Part shown: positions 25,693-33,775 of the stretch, one piece after another
Position numbering within the stretch: the stretch's first letter is position 1
Layout of the letters: every line of letters begins with the position of its first letter
Assembly: GCA_028718125.1 (NCBI GenBank)
Contig: JAQUMN010000020.1
Coordinates: 1-59,200, forward strand
Length of the DNA stretch: 59,200 bases
Direction: 5' to 3'
DNA from: Kiritimatiellia bacterium
Lineage (GTDB): Bacteria > Verrucomicrobiota > Kiritimatiellia > JAAZAB01
The notes under the pieces: model-generated
Database searches by the model: none
The model's input: only the letters and a program-made list of their open reading frames with translations
Told to the model about the DNA's origin: nothing
Translations under genes and position numbers: made by a program

Positions 25693-26688
25693 ATGCAGCG
25701 CATAACCATACTGGGAGACGGCGGGTGGGGGACGGCGCTCGGCCTGCTCATGCATAAACAAGGGCATGCGGTGCGCCTCTGGGGCCCATTTCCCGAGTAT
25801 GTCGCGCGTCTGCAGCGCGAACGCGAGAACAAGCTGTTTTTGCCGGGCGTGCCGTTGCCGGAAAGCATGCATTGGACATCCGACCGGGACGAGGCCGTAG
25901 CCGGGGCCGATGTCGTTATCTTGGCCTCGCCTTCAAAGTTTTACCGTAGCGTCCTCGAATCGTTTGCCGGTAGATTGCCGAAGGATTGCGCGCTCTTGAG
26001 CGTAAGCAAGGGCCTGGATGCCGCCACGCGCCGGCGTCTTGCAGAGGTGGCCGGGGAAGTTCTCGGGCACAAGCCTGTGGCCGTGTTGTCCGGGCCAAGT
26101 CTCGCGGGAGAAGTGGCGCGCGGGGTGCCGACTGCCGTTGTGATCGCCTGTGCGGATCACTTGCGGGCGCACGCGTTGCAGAAGGTCATGATAAGTCCGC
26201 AGTTTCGGATATATACGTCCGAGGATGTCGTTGGTGTCGAGCTGGGCGGCGCCTTGAAAAACATCATGGCCATTGCAACAGGCGCCAGCGACGGCCTGGG
26301 CTTTGGCGATAACACGCGCGCCGCGCTCATTACGCGCGGCCTGGCGGAAATGACGCGCCTGGGTGTCGCGTTAGGCGCGCGGCCCGAAACGTTTGCCGGT
26401 TTGAGCGGCCTTGGCGACCTGATTGTGACCTGCACGAGCCGCTCAAGCAGGAACCACCAGGTGGGCGAGCGGCTGGGGCGCGGGGAGACGCTGGATCAGA
26501 TTGTCGGCAGTATGAGCCAGGTGGCGGAAGGCGTGACGACCTGTGCCATTGCCCGCGCGCTGGCCCGCGAGCACGGCGTGCGCACGCCCATCACGGACGA
26601 AGTTCATGCCGTACTCCATGAGGGCCGGAGCCCCGCACTGGCCGTGGAAACCCTCATGACCCGCGATGCCCGCCCGGAGAGGGATTAA
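25693..26688 (+). CDS. gpsA: NAD(P)+-dependent glycerol-3-phosphate dehydrogenase
   Basis: 331 residues, standard for GpsA, the cytoplasmic enzyme reducing dihydroxyacetone phosphate to sn-glycerol-3-phosphate. The N-terminal Rossmann motif is ITILGDGGWGTALG. The substrate block is VELGGALKNIMAIATGASDGLGFGDNTRAALITRG, split here as VELGGALKNIMAIA and GLGFGDNTRAA, with the catalytic Lys in GALKN. FAGLSGLGDLIVTCTS and SRNHQVGERLG complete the signature. The motif is GDGGWGTA rather than the usual GAGxWGTA. Paired with plsY. Confidence 0.95.
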   Translation: MQRITILGDGGWGTALGLLMHKQGHAVRLWGPFPEYVARLQRERENKLFLPGVPLPESMHWTSDRDEAVAGADVVILASPSKFYRSVLESFAGRLPKDCALLSVSKGLDAATRRRLAEVAGEVLGHKPVAVLSGPSLAGEVARGVPTAVVIACADHLRAHALQKVMISPQFRIYTSEDVVGVELGGALKNIMAIATGASDGLGFGDNTRAALITRGLAEMTRLGVALGARPETFAGLSGLGDLIVTCTSRSSRNHQVGERLGRGETLDQIVGSMSQVAEGVTTCAIARALAREHGVRTPITDEVHAVLHEGRSPALAVETLMTRDARPERD

Positions 26689-26785
26689 TTATATTTTCGA
26701 TTTGTGATTGGAAAACAAATCGAATCTTCTAGAAGCGGATATGCCGACGCAATTTGGTTGTGTCTACTTCCATACGTCTGGTTGA

Positions 26786-28051
26786 CTATTCAGCCAACAA
26801 GGTATCAAGTTCGGGATCGTGCGCGGCTCCGTGCCGCAGGGCAAGCTGGTAATGCACTCGTGCCGTGTCGTAGTCAGTCGGCTTGAGCTGCAGACTCAGG
26901 CGCGCCAGGTTATAGAAGGCGTCGCCGAGTTTCGGATTAAACGACAGGGCCCGCTTCGTTTCTTCCTGGGCTTCTTTAATTTGGCCGACGCAGGCCAGCG
27001 CCACGCCGAGGGCCACATGCGCTTCGGGACAAGTAACATTCTGCTTGAGCGACTGACGCAGGAGGGTGATCGCTTCCTTATAGCGGCCGTCGTTACAGTC
27101 GACTAGCGCGGCCAGCAGGTTCAAGTCGGCATCGGGCAGGGGCAAGGTCAGGGCCTGCCGAACCAGCGCGCGCGCCTGATCCATGCGTCCAAGCCGCAAA
27201 CAACAGCGGCAGGCGCCTTTCAAGGCCCAGGGTTCCTGCGGGTATTCTTCCAGGAGCGTGATGTACATGGCCAGCGCGCCGGTATAATCCCGTCCGCGCT
27301 CCCTGAGCGCCGCTTGCTGGAGCTTAAAGTTAAGCGGCGAGAGATTGCTGATTTCTGATTGCTGACTCGTCTGGGCAAAACGTTCCGGCAAAGCTTGGTT
27401 GCTGATTTCTGATTTCTGCCCTCCGTAGCGCCTTGGCGCAGGGGGGTTCGTCGTCTGACGTCCGTCGTCCCGAGCGATGCGGGACAAATCTCCGCCTTGC
27501 CCTGCCAATGGAGGGGTCAACGCTTTGCGTTCTACATTTTTCAGAGATTCGCGGCAATAGTTGATGCGAAATGAGACCACGGCCGGTTGCCATTGCGGAT
27601 AATCGGCGGACAACTTGAGGAAAAGATTCAGCGCCTCGGTGTAAAGATCGGAGGCTTCCACCCGCATGCCCTTTTCTTTCAGCCAGTCGGCCGTCGACAT
27701 GGAATTATATGCCGTTAGGAATTGACTCGCGGGCGCCAGTTTATCGTCCCGACGCTCCGACGTGTCAGGCAAGCCCGAGAGATTGGGATCGCCTGCTGCG
27801 CCAACGGGGATGACTGCCAGCGCCAGCATGGCCAGTACCATGCCAGTTGACAGACAAATCCTGATATATTGGAATTTTCCGCCAGAGGCGGATCCGCCTC
27901 CGGCGGAAAATCCGGGTAGCTGAGCCCGCCCGCCTGCTACGTGCGTAGCACTGCTGGCAGGTGAGGGCGTGGATTCCTTCGGTGGCCACGGCGTCGCCGC
28001 CGCGGCTACATGAAGCAATTGCCGAAGACCTTCATGCGGAACCATCTTCAT
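26786..28051 (-). CDS. TPR-repeat protein interrupted by in-frame repeat elements
   Basis: About 421 residues from ATG 28051 (GAGGGGAG just upstream); the frame can extend to 28114. A membrane/signal-like helix (GMVLAMLALAVIPVGAAG) sits unusually late, near residue 70, after a Ser/Gly/Pro-rich stretch encoded by a 36-bp palindrome and other repeat-like DNA. The C-terminal 180 residues form about four tetratricopeptide units (ALAMYITLLEEYPQEPWALKG; ALVRQALTLPLPDADLNLLA; AHVALGVALACVGQIKEA; FYNLARLSLQLKP). Between the first TPR-like part and these lies a low-complexity insert (ARDDGRQTTNPPAPRRYGG, QKSEISNQ) translated from dispersed repeats. It is likely a periplasmic or membrane-anchored scaffold. 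A true start at ATG 27841 (near the hydrophobic segment) is an alternative. Confidence 0.7.
   Translation of the reverse strand: MKMVPHEGLRQLLHVAAAATPWPPKESTPSPASSATHVAGGRAQLPGFSAGGGSASGGKFQYIRICLSTGMVLAMLALAVIPVGAAGDPNLSGLPDTSERRDDKLAPASQFLTAYNSMSTADWLKEKGMRVEASDLYTEALNLFLKLSADYPQWQPAVVSFRINYCRESLKNVERKALTPPLAGQGGDLSRIARDDGRQTTNPPAPRRYGGQKSEISNQALPERFAQTSQQSEISNLSPLNFKLQQAALRERGRDYTGALAMYITLLEEYPQEPWALKGACRCCLRLGRMDQARALVRQALTLPLPDADLNLLAALVDCNDGRYKEAITLLRQSLKQNVTCPEAHVALGVALACVGQIKEAQEETKRALSFNPKLGDAFYNLARLSLQLKPTDYDTARVHYQLALRHGAAHDPELDTLLAE
27340..27490. repeat. Dispersed repeat insertions inside the TPR coding sequence
   Basis: Direct repeats of ttgctgatttctgatt (27347 and 27400) flank a stretch followed by cctccgtagcgccttggcgc (27420). 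That element is related to the hairpin at 44103-44128 and to sequence in the GspM-like gene. All are kept in frame and translate to low-complexity QKSEISNQ and PAPRRYGG peptides. Confidence 0.65.
27875..27910. repeat. 36-bp near-perfect palindrome inside coding sequence
   Basis: TTTTCCGCCAGAGGCGGA followed by TCCGCCTCCGGCGGAAAA pairs along its length with one mismatch. It encodes a Gly/Ser-rich peptide just before the hydrophobic helix of the TPR protein. It is probably an inserted REP-like element, not a terminator. Confidence 0.75.
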
Positions 28052-28103
28052 GGTTCTCCCCTCGTTTGACTTTGATGCCGTATCTGGTAATAATAAAGAA
28101 ATG

Positions 28104-29132
28104 CGATGGATCATTCCATTACCGGCTTATCAGACCATACATTGGCGTGTCCGTCAATCTTGTTCTGCCGCCCTCAAACATCAACCATCGACCATTCCTC
28201 CATTCCGATCTGCGGGATCGGCCCGTGAATCCGGCATGATCCTCGTGACCGTCCTGCTTTTTATGGCCGTTATATTGGCGCTCGTTGTTCAGGCGCAGGT
28301 GGTTGCGCGAATGGCGCTGCGCTTCGAGGCCCGCCAGTCCCTTCGGGCACAATTGCGCGTGGCAGCCTCCGAGGCCGCCTGGGATGCCCTGCGCGTGCTG
28401 GCCGCCGATGACAACCTGCAGGCGGATCATACCAACGAGCCCTGGGCCGCCTTGCAGACGAATCTTTTACCGAATACTATCCAGACCGCTGCTGTGATTA
28501 CGGACGAGAACCGGTATTTTAACATCAACAACCTGGCGGCAATGCCCGGCAGCGCGGGCGTACGTTTGCCCGTCGCGATTGTCCGGGACATATTCGCCAT
28601 CAATAGCTGGCCCGATCCGGTCGGCGAAACCCAGGCGCTGAAAGACTGGATAGACCTTGATTCGGGAGGCACTCGCGAGGCGGGCTATTATCATCAGGCG
28701 CGCCTGCCAATGGAGCCGCCTAACGCCTTGATGGAAAGTCCGGCTGAACTATCCTGTGTTCTGAATGCCGCACGGGCAGAGCGGCGCGAGGCGCCGCCGG
28801 AGCTCACGATATTGCCGAATCGGATGGAAGGAATCGTGCCCATTAATGTGAATACGGCCGGCCGCGAGGTCCTCCAGGCGGTGCTGGGCGCGGGCCGGAG
28901 CGGTCTGGCGGATAAAATTTATAGGTGGCGTGACGCGCATCCCGTGACCGACCTGAGCCAGATAATGGATGCCAAAACCTTGAATGCGCTTAGTCCGTAT
29001 CTGAATACGCGCAGCCGTTATTTTTCGGTGGCCGCGCAAGCTGCCCGGAACGGACAGCAGGAAACTATCTATGCCCTCGTGTGCCGCGACGATCAGGGTG
29101 GCATTGAAATATTACGCTGGGTGTACCGCTAA
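28104..29132 (+). CDS. gspK: Type II secretion minor pseudopilin GspK-like protein
   Basis: About 342 residues. The prepilin site and hydrophobic helix are visible: RESG then MILVTVLLFMAVILALVVQA, with Gly at -1, as in GspK (no Glu at +5, also typical of GspK). The leader is long (about 44 aa from ATG 28104, or more from 28050). The globular part contains EAAWDALRVLAADD, ENRYFNINNLAAM, LKDWIDLDSGGTREAGYY and the helix-hairpin-helix-like VNVNTAGREVLQAVLGAG segment (INVNTAGREV), all characteristic of GspK. It is followed, after a repeat-filled gap, by GspL- and GspM-like genes. No GspC-J or GspE/F are seen here, so the remainder must lie elsewhere. Confidence 0.82.
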   Translation, partial: RWIIPLPAYQTIHWRVRQSCSAALKHQPSTIPPFRSAGSARESGMILVTVLLFMAVILALVVQAQVVARMALRFEARQSLRAQLRVAASEAAWDALRVLAADDNLQADHTNEPWAALQTNLLPNTIQTAAVITDENRYFNINNLAAMPGSAGVRLPVAIVRDIFAINSWPDPVGETQALKDWIDLDSGGTREAGYYHQARLPMEPPNALMESPAELSCVLNAARAERREAPPELTILPNRMEGIVPINVNTAGREVLQAVLGAGRSGLADKIYRWRDAHPVTDLSQIMDAKTLNALSPYLNTRSRYFSVAAQAARNGQQETIYALVCRDDQGGIEILRWVYR

Positions 29133-29176
29133 TACCGGCTAAGTACGCATCGGCGTAAATACACCAACGTATGGGC

Positions 29177-29305
29177 CGGCATGGAGATCCCTCGACTTCG
29201 CTCGGGATGACAGGCTTTCCTCTGTCATTCCGAGCGGAGCGTAGCGAAGTCGAGGAATCTCGTGTTTGAGGTTAATACGTTAGCGAACTTATGAGCCGGT
29301 ATATT
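29177..29305 (-). repeat. Dispersed palindromic repeat, family A (longest copy)
   Basis: A hairpin-forming element. GAGATCCCTCGACTTCGCTC plus GGGATGACA (29183-29211) pairs with TGTCATTCCGAG and CGAAGTCGAGGAATCTC (29223-29261), with an extra GGAGCGTAG in the second arm. The following gtttgaggttaatacgttag cgaacttatgagccggtat matches the 6-kb copy in reverse. It occupies the gspK-gspL gap. Confidence 0.88.
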
Positions 29306-29423
29306 AAGTTCACAATCCAAGCTTGCCTTGCTTTTTCGAACCGAATTCGCCACACTGTTAGGGAAAAAGTATCCTTGGATTACGGGTACGGCCTGCATTG
29401 TTAATGGAATTTGATAGGTGCTA

Positions 29424-30854
29424 ATGGCAACTTCGGAAAAATTGCTTTATACCTGCCGCAGCACCGTGCCGTTCCGGCCGCGGATTTGTTATGGCGTGGC
29501 GCTTGCGGGCGCCGCCGCGGTCACGGTCCGGGCCTGGCGTTCGTCGGGCGGAACTGTGCGCCAGGCCGTGCTGACCCCGGGCGACGCGGCCGCGCGCCGG
29601 CAGGAACTGGCTGAATCTGCCCAAAATGGCTGCGCGACGGTTGGTTGTCTGGCCGTACAGGATAGCCTCACGCTGTGGTTGAATTCGCCGCTGACATCGC
29701 GCGCCAAGGCTGAAAAAGTGTTGCCCTCGCTCCTGGATATCCAGTTGCCGTTTCCGCTGGAGGATTGCCTGTACCAATTTGTGGAATTCCGCCGAATCCC
29801 CGACGGCACGATAAGCGCCCTGGTTTGCGCTGCGCGCCGCGAAGCCGTTCGGACATGCCTGGATCGCTATCAGGCGCAGGGCGATGACCCGATGATGTTG
29901 GATCACGAGGGTCTCGCGCTTTGGACGCAAAGTCTGGCGGAATTGCCTTCTGAGCCGCGCCGGCAGCCGGCGCCATATCGGGTGCTGATTTACCTGGCTG
30001 ATGATCATGTTACGCTGGTTATCGGGTGCCGCGAGCGTTACGGCAACGCCCACAGCCTGCAAATGCCGTCACCGCCTGCGGCGGATGACGGCCTCATCAG
30101 ACGTCTTCAACTCCTGCTGCATGCGGGCCTTCCGGCCGGCGCCGGCGTGCAATGGGTGTTCTGCGGCGCCCGCGCCGCCGAGCCTTCCGTGGTCGAAACG
30201 ATGCATAAGTCGCTGATCAAGGATTGGCCGGGTCCTTTAACATGCCATAAAGAGCCGGCTTCGTTCCTGGCGCGTGCCTTGTGTGAGCGTGCGCTGAAGC
30301 GCGGGCCATTACGATGTAATTTGCGTCAGCAAACCTTTACGCATCCAGCGGTGCGGCGCGCCGTGGACAGACGTGCGCGCGCCGCTGCCGTGGGCATCCT
30401 GGCCGCCGGCCTCCTGATGGCGGGGTTCAGTTTGACATCGCGTCTGCTGGGCGAGCATCGGTTTGCCCGCGTCAAAGCCGAGATTGCGGCGCTGGGCGCA
30501 GAACTGGCGCCTGGCGCAGCGATTCCGTATGGACGGGAAATACCGGAAGTTCAGAAAGCGTGGGAGAAGCAAGCGTTACTGACCGCGCCGTTTCTGGATG
30601 CGTTTGCGCCATTATTGGCGCCGAGGCTGGCCGAGGTAGTCAAGGCGGGCCGGGCATCGGCCGTGCGATTAGAAACCTTGAACTTGCGGCGTAACAGCCT
30701 GGTGCTGACCGGGGTAGCGGACGACTGGGATCAGTGCGGGCAACTGGAGCAGGGTCTGAAGACGCTGGGCTATACTGTGAAATTGCAGCGGCAGGAAGCC
30801 ATAGCCGAAAACGAGGTGCGGTTCACGGTCAATGCCGAAGGGGGTGGGCCGTGA
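29424..30854 (+). CDS. GspL/PilM-like type II secretion protein
   Basis: About 476 residues. The N-terminal 300 residues resemble the actin-like cytoplasmic domain of GspL/PilM (ALAGAAAVTVRAW; LPSLLDIQLPFPLEDCLYQF, the conserved block around LPFPLE; ALVCAARREAVRTCLD). A single membrane helix (AAAVGILAAGLLMAGFSL, about 320-340) precedes a small periplasmic ferredoxin-like domain. ATG 29424 is preferred over GTG 29418. The stop overlaps the next gene's GTG (GTGA at 30851-30854). This organisation, GspL then GspM, is the standard inner-membrane platform of type II secretion or a related pilus. Sequence is divergent, so the symbol is withheld. Confidence 0.72.
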   Translation: MATSEKLLYTCRSTVPFRPRICYGVALAGAAAVTVRAWRSSGGTVRQAVLTPGDAAARRQELAESAQNGCATVGCLAVQDSLTLWLNSPLTSRAKAEKVLPSLLDIQLPFPLEDCLYQFVEFRRIPDGTISALVCAARREAVRTCLDRYQAQGDDPMMLDHEGLALWTQSLAELPSEPRRQPAPYRVLIYLADDHVTLVIGCRERYGNAHSLQMPSPPAADDGLIRRLQLLLHAGLPAGAGVQWVFCGARAAEPSVVETMHKSLIKDWPGPLTCHKEPASFLARALCERALKRGPLRCNLRQQTFTHPAVRRAVDRRARAAAVGILAAGLLMAGFSLTSRLLGEHRFARVKAEIAALGAELAPGAAIPYGREIPEVQKAWEKQALLTAPFLDAFAPLLAPRLAEVVKAGRASAVRLETLNLRRNSLVLTGVADDWDQCGQLEQGLKTLGYTVKLQRQEAIAENEVRFTVNAEGGGP

Positions 30855-31474
30855 AGCCAGGCGCGTTATTTATTTTGCAGGCCTGCGCGCTGGCGGTGTT
30901 TCTGGGCGGCATCCTGGCGGCAATTGTAACGATCCGGCAGAACGTGCTTCTAAGAGAGAAGATCCGGAACAAAACAGAAACGCTTTCCCGGTTGGCTGCG
31001 ATCAAACAGGCGCGCGACCAGCACCAGGCGGCTGTGCATGTCTTTGAGTCCTTGAGCAACGCCGCGCCTGCGGCGTTGGCGAGCTTGAGCCGCGCTGCCG
31101 TGACCAACGCGACGCCGGAAATCCGGGAACGCGAAGCCCGCAACCTGACGGCAGGCTGGACGCTCCGCCAGATGGAAGTGGTGTTCAGCGAAGTTGATCT
31201 GAACCAAATACCCGGTTTTTTACTCGCGGCAGAACAGGAGCGTCCGCCCTGGCGGTTGGTGGAATGCACGCTGGCATCATCACGCAAGGCGGATGGATTG
31301 GGGCGCGCGGCGCTGATCATGGAGGCGGTGGGGAAAGGCGGACAACAGCCTGCCCGCCGGAGTTTACCAACCTACGGCGGCGCCGAAGGTAATCCAGGTC
31401 GTGGTGAAGTCGGACCAACAGATGGCGGAGGATGGAACGGGCGACAGACGCCAGAGCCAGACGCCGGACGATAA
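30851..31474 (+). CDS. GspM-like inner-membrane protein of type II secretion
   Basis: About 207 residues from GTG 30851, which overlaps the GspL-like stop by 4 bp. One N-terminal membrane helix (FILQACALAVFLGGILAAIV) is followed by a coiled coil (REKIRNKTETLSRLAAIKQARDQH) and a small domain, the usual GspM/PilO layout. The last 45 residues (ARRSLPTYGGAEGN then Gly-rich) have low complexity and derive from DNA resembling the CCTCCGTAGC-type dispersed repeat, so the original C-terminus may have been extended. Assignment relies mainly on topology and context. Confidence 0.6.
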   Translation: MKPGALFILQACALAVFLGGILAAIVTIRQNVLLREKIRNKTETLSRLAAIKQARDQHQAAVHVFESLSNAAPAALASLSRAAVTNATPEIREREARNLTAGWTLRQMEVVFSEVDLNQIPGFLLAAEQERPPWRLVECTLASSRKADGLGRAALIMEAVGKGGQQPARRSLPTYGGAEGNPGRGEVGPTDGGGWNGRQTPEPDAGR

Positions 31475-31528
31475 ACAACCAACGGCGGAGAAAGCACCGT
31501 AAAGCACTGAGCAGGCAACCAAATCCCC

Positions 31529-31924
31529 TCAGGATTTTTTAGTCACCTGCTCGACGAGTTTATCGGCCTTGAAGAACCGCATCCAGGTTTTTTCGGCGCA
31601 TAGCCGCCGGATGACGAACAGCGGCGCGAGGGTATAGAGAATGCCGAGGGCCAGGAGCGTCGTGCCTACCGCCCACCAGTTTTTAAAGGCAAGATAAAGT
31701 AACATTCCCAGGCCGATGTGCAGAAGCAGGAACCCCGCAACCAGCAGGCCGGCGCCCAGGACGACCGCCAGAACGGCCAGGAAGGCTTTCCTGGCGGAAC
31801 GCACGCTCTTGACGTAGCCGATGGCTGCTTCCAGCTTGATCAGCTCCAGGGACGTCTGCCGATATTTATTCAACAGCCACACGGTGGCTGTTGCCAACAG
31901 GGTGCGCAAAAGACGGGTCCACAT
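31529..31924 (-). CDS. YqjE/holin-X-like membrane protein
   Basis: 131 residues with two central hydrophobic helices (AFLAVLAVVLGAGLLVAGFLL and a following AVGTTLLALGILYTLAPLFVI) between positively charged ends. The N-terminal helix LIKLEAAIGYVKSVRSARK is amphipathic, as in phage-holin-superfamily III/YqjE proteins. It is encoded after the DUF883/YqjD-like gene (32130-32474) in the same direction. This is the common yqjD-yqjE arrangement of stress-induced, possibly ribosome-tethering inner-membrane proteins. Function is inference. Confidence 0.65.
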   Translation of the reverse strand: MWTRLLRTLLATATVWLLNKYRQTSLELIKLEAAIGYVKSVRSARKAFLAVLAVVLGAGLLVAGFLLLHIGLGMLLYLAFKNWWAVGTTLLALGILYTLAPLFVIRRLCAEKTWMRFFKADKLVEQVTKKS

Positions 31925-32002
31925 AATTCCTCATCCGGCGGGCAGGCCGGAGGCCATGCCCGCCCTACAATCTCTTCAGGCAACATATCAAAAGACGTTT
32001 TT

Positions 32003-32105
32003 TACCGCGGATATTACAGATAACACTGATAGATGAGAAATCCAAATTTTCTTAATCATTTATATGGCTTTGTCTCCATCCGTGGTATCCGTGTAATCCT
32101 TGGTG
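32003..32105. repeat. Intergenic hairpin of 9-nt repeats (CCGCGGATA family)
   Basis: Left arm: CCGCGGATA, TTACAGATA, ACACTGATA (32005-32031), three 9-mers. Right arm: ATCCGTGGT, ATCCGTGTA, ATCCTTGGT (32078-32104), the inverted sense. It lies between the YqjE-like and DUF883 genes. Confidence 0.82.
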
Positions 32106-32129
32106 AGCAGTTGTTATTGATTGCGGGGC

Positions 32130-32474
32130 TTATTTGTTCCTGCCCAGGATATAGCCGATCAGCAGCGAGGCGATGGCGACCCCGCCGATATAGGGCCACG
32201 GATTTTCATGGACTTGCTCATCCACCTCGGTGGCGATTTCCTTGGCCTTCACAAGACCGAGATCCTTTGCATGCTGGGCCGCCTCCATGGTCCGTTTCCG
32301 GGCGGCGGCCACCGCGGCGGCCATGTCGAGCTCGGCTTCGCCCAGCGCATCTTTAAGATGGTGGTATTTATTCGATACCAACGTGCGCAGTTCCTCTTTT
32401 TTCCCTTTGGCTGCATCTTCCAGCAGGCGCAGGGCTTCCGCGATCTTCTCGTTGTTAGACAATGTCTGGTCCAT
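32130..32474 (-). CDS. DUF883/ElaB/YqjD family protein
   Basis: 114 residues from ATG 32474, after AGGAG (32483-32487). A long amphipathic coiled coil (KIAEALRLLEDAAKGKKEELRTL; AAVAAARKRTMEAAQHAKDLG) ends in the family signature HENPWPYIGGVAIASLLIGYILGRNK (last 26 residues), a single C-terminal membrane anchor. Members are stationary-phase tail-anchored proteins that in E. coli bind ribosomes at the membrane. A much longer ORF in this frame reaching 33077 is not real upstream of this ATG. Confidence 0.85.
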   Translation of the reverse strand: MDQTLSNNEKIAEALRLLEDAAKGKKEELRTLVSNKYHHLKDALGEAELDMAAAVAAARKRTMEAAQHAKDLGLVKAKEIATEVDEQVHENPWPYIGGVAIASLLIGYILGRNK

Positions 32475-32664
32475 GATCAATGCTCCTTTCATTAATTTTT
32501 CATAGTTTAATACATACCGGGGATGAAGCAAGCCTATATTTCGGATGTTCTGGGCGGCAACCTTTTGGTTGATTTTGACAGAGCGGCTGACTAGAGTAAA
32601 AGCATGTCTTAAGTCCATGGATGGGAGTATTCCGCCGGCGGCGGACAAAGCGGGAGGATCAGGG

Positions 32665-32862
32665 GTGGAGACGCAATTATTCAGCGAACGCGTGCAGATC
32701 GAACGCAAGCAGTTCTTTTTCGACTTCAAGGAAAATGCCGGCGGCAGTTTTCTGAAGGTCACGGAAGAAGTTAACGGCCACCGGGATGCCATCATTGTTC
32801 CCGCCTCGGGCCTGGCGTTGTTTCGGGAAACGCTCGACCGCGTTATCGCGGCCAATGTGTAA
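32665..32862 (+). CDS. PUR-alpha/DUF3276-like nucleic-acid-binding mini-protein
   Basis: 65 residues from GTG 32665, preceded by GGGAGG at ideal spacing; an ATG at 32617 would add 16 residues. The sequence LFSERVQIERKQFFFDFKEN, GSFLKVTEEVNG and DAIIVPASGLALFRETL matches one repeat of the bacterial PUR-alpha-like fold (beta-beta-beta-beta-alpha, R-K-x-F/Y-F-D-x-K). These proteins bind ssDNA or RNA, and spirochete relatives (BpuR/SpbA type) are regulators. It overlaps the cobS 3' end in a convergent arrangement (32843-32862). Functional role unknown. Confidence 0.72.
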   Translation: METQLFSERVQIERKQFFFDFKENAGGSFLKVTEEVNGHRDAIIVPASGLALFRETLDRVIAANV

Positions 32863-33619
32863 GCGCGAACCCGTTTTCCAGGTAAGGCATGGCCGCAGCG
32901 ATGGCGAACAGGAGGGTGCACTCTACCATCTCGTTGGAAAATCCCAGCAGGTCGCCCGTGACGCCGCCGAAGGTGTGTTTCATCCATCGCGCCAGTAAAT
33001 ACCCGATCAGGAACGTGACCGCAAACAATGCCAGGGCGCCAAGCTGAACAAGCACGGCGCACAGGATCAGCGCGCAAATTCCGGCGACGATAAAATGCGA
33101 CGCGTTTGCCTGTTTGACAAATGCCTCCGCTGTTCCGCCTTCGTTGCGGGCATAGGGCAGCGTCACGGCCAGCAGGACCTGGATCATGCGCGCGAGAATG
33201 AAAGGAACCGGAATCCAGGCCCAGTGCCCGTAGAACGCCAGTTGGAAGAGCGCTGCCATCTTCATCAGCAATGCAAGCACAATGGCCACGACGCCGAACG
33301 CGCCGACGTGATGGTCTTTCATGATTTCCAGCCTGCGTTCACGGGTGGCGGCCCCATAAAAGCCATCCACCGTGTCGCTCAGGCCGTCCAGGTGCAGGCC
33401 GCGTGTGACCCATGCGGACATCAGCACGCCGGCTATGCCGGCGCCCAGGCTCCAGGTCAGGACGCTCCCCAGGAACCAGACCACCATAGTTACCAACCCG
33501 CCAATGAGCGCGCCAATCAGCGGGAAGTAATACAGGGCATTACCCATTCGCTCCGTATCCTTGCCGGGCACGGGCAGGATCGTCAACGTCCGCATTGCCG
33601 TAATGAATCCGCGTATCAT
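32843..33619 (-). CDS. cobS: Adenosylcobinamide-GDP ribazoletransferase (cobalamin synthase)
   Basis: 258 residues from ATG 33619; the longer frame to 33685 only translates a repeat. Polytopic inner-membrane enzyme joining adenosylcobinamide-GDP with alpha-ribazole (or its phosphate) in the last steps of cobalamin synthesis. Motifs: the RTLTILPVP N-terminus, TRGLHLDGLSDTVDGFYG with the conserved Asp residues, MKDHHVGAFGVVA and the VTGDLLGFSNEMVE block. It lies downstream of cobT in the same direction with a repeat-filled gap. No cobU or riboswitch is seen nearby. Confidence 0.93.
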   Translation of the reverse strand: MIRGFITAMRTLTILPVPGKDTERMGNALYYFPLIGALIGGLVTMVVWFLGSVLTWSLGAGIAGVLMSAWVTRGLHLDGLSDTVDGFYGAATRERRLEIMKDHHVGAFGVVAIVLALLMKMAALFQLAFYGHWAWIPVPFILARMIQVLLAVTLPYARNEGGTAEAFVKQANASHFIVAGICALILCAVLVQLGALALFAVTFLIGYLLARWMKHTFGGVTGDLLGFSNEMVECTLLFAIAAAMPYLENGFALTHWPR

Positions 33620-33654
33620 CGTTATAAATTCCAAGGCAACAGAGATTAGCCGCA

Positions 33655-33715
33655 AAAATGCACAAAAAGCACAAGGAGAAAACAATCTGACAATCTTTTT
33701 TGTGCCTCTTTGTGA
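33655..33715. repeat. Intergenic hairpin of 9-nt repeats (TGCACAAAA family), copy 2
   Basis: Left arm gccgcaaaaatgcacaaaaa gcacaa (33659-33684) and right arm TTTTTTGTGCCTCTTTGTGA (33696-33715) form an inverted pair homologous to the 24.9-kb element. It lies between cobT and cobS and extends the cobS frame artificially. Confidence 0.78.
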
Positions 33716-33775
33716 TAAACTTTAAAATTCCTATGCCGAAATCAGCAATCCGCAATCATAAATCAAAAATGCTTT

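Noticed and set aside
28236..29132. GspK start at ATG 28236
   Set aside because: That Met is position +1 of the mature pseudopilin, right after the Gly of the prepilin site (RESG-M). A leader must precede it, so the start is upstream.
32475..33077. N-terminal extension of the DUF883 frame up to 33077
   Set aside because: The upstream part overlaps cobS and the PUR-like gene and has no family resemblance. A strong ribosome site lies just before ATG 32474.
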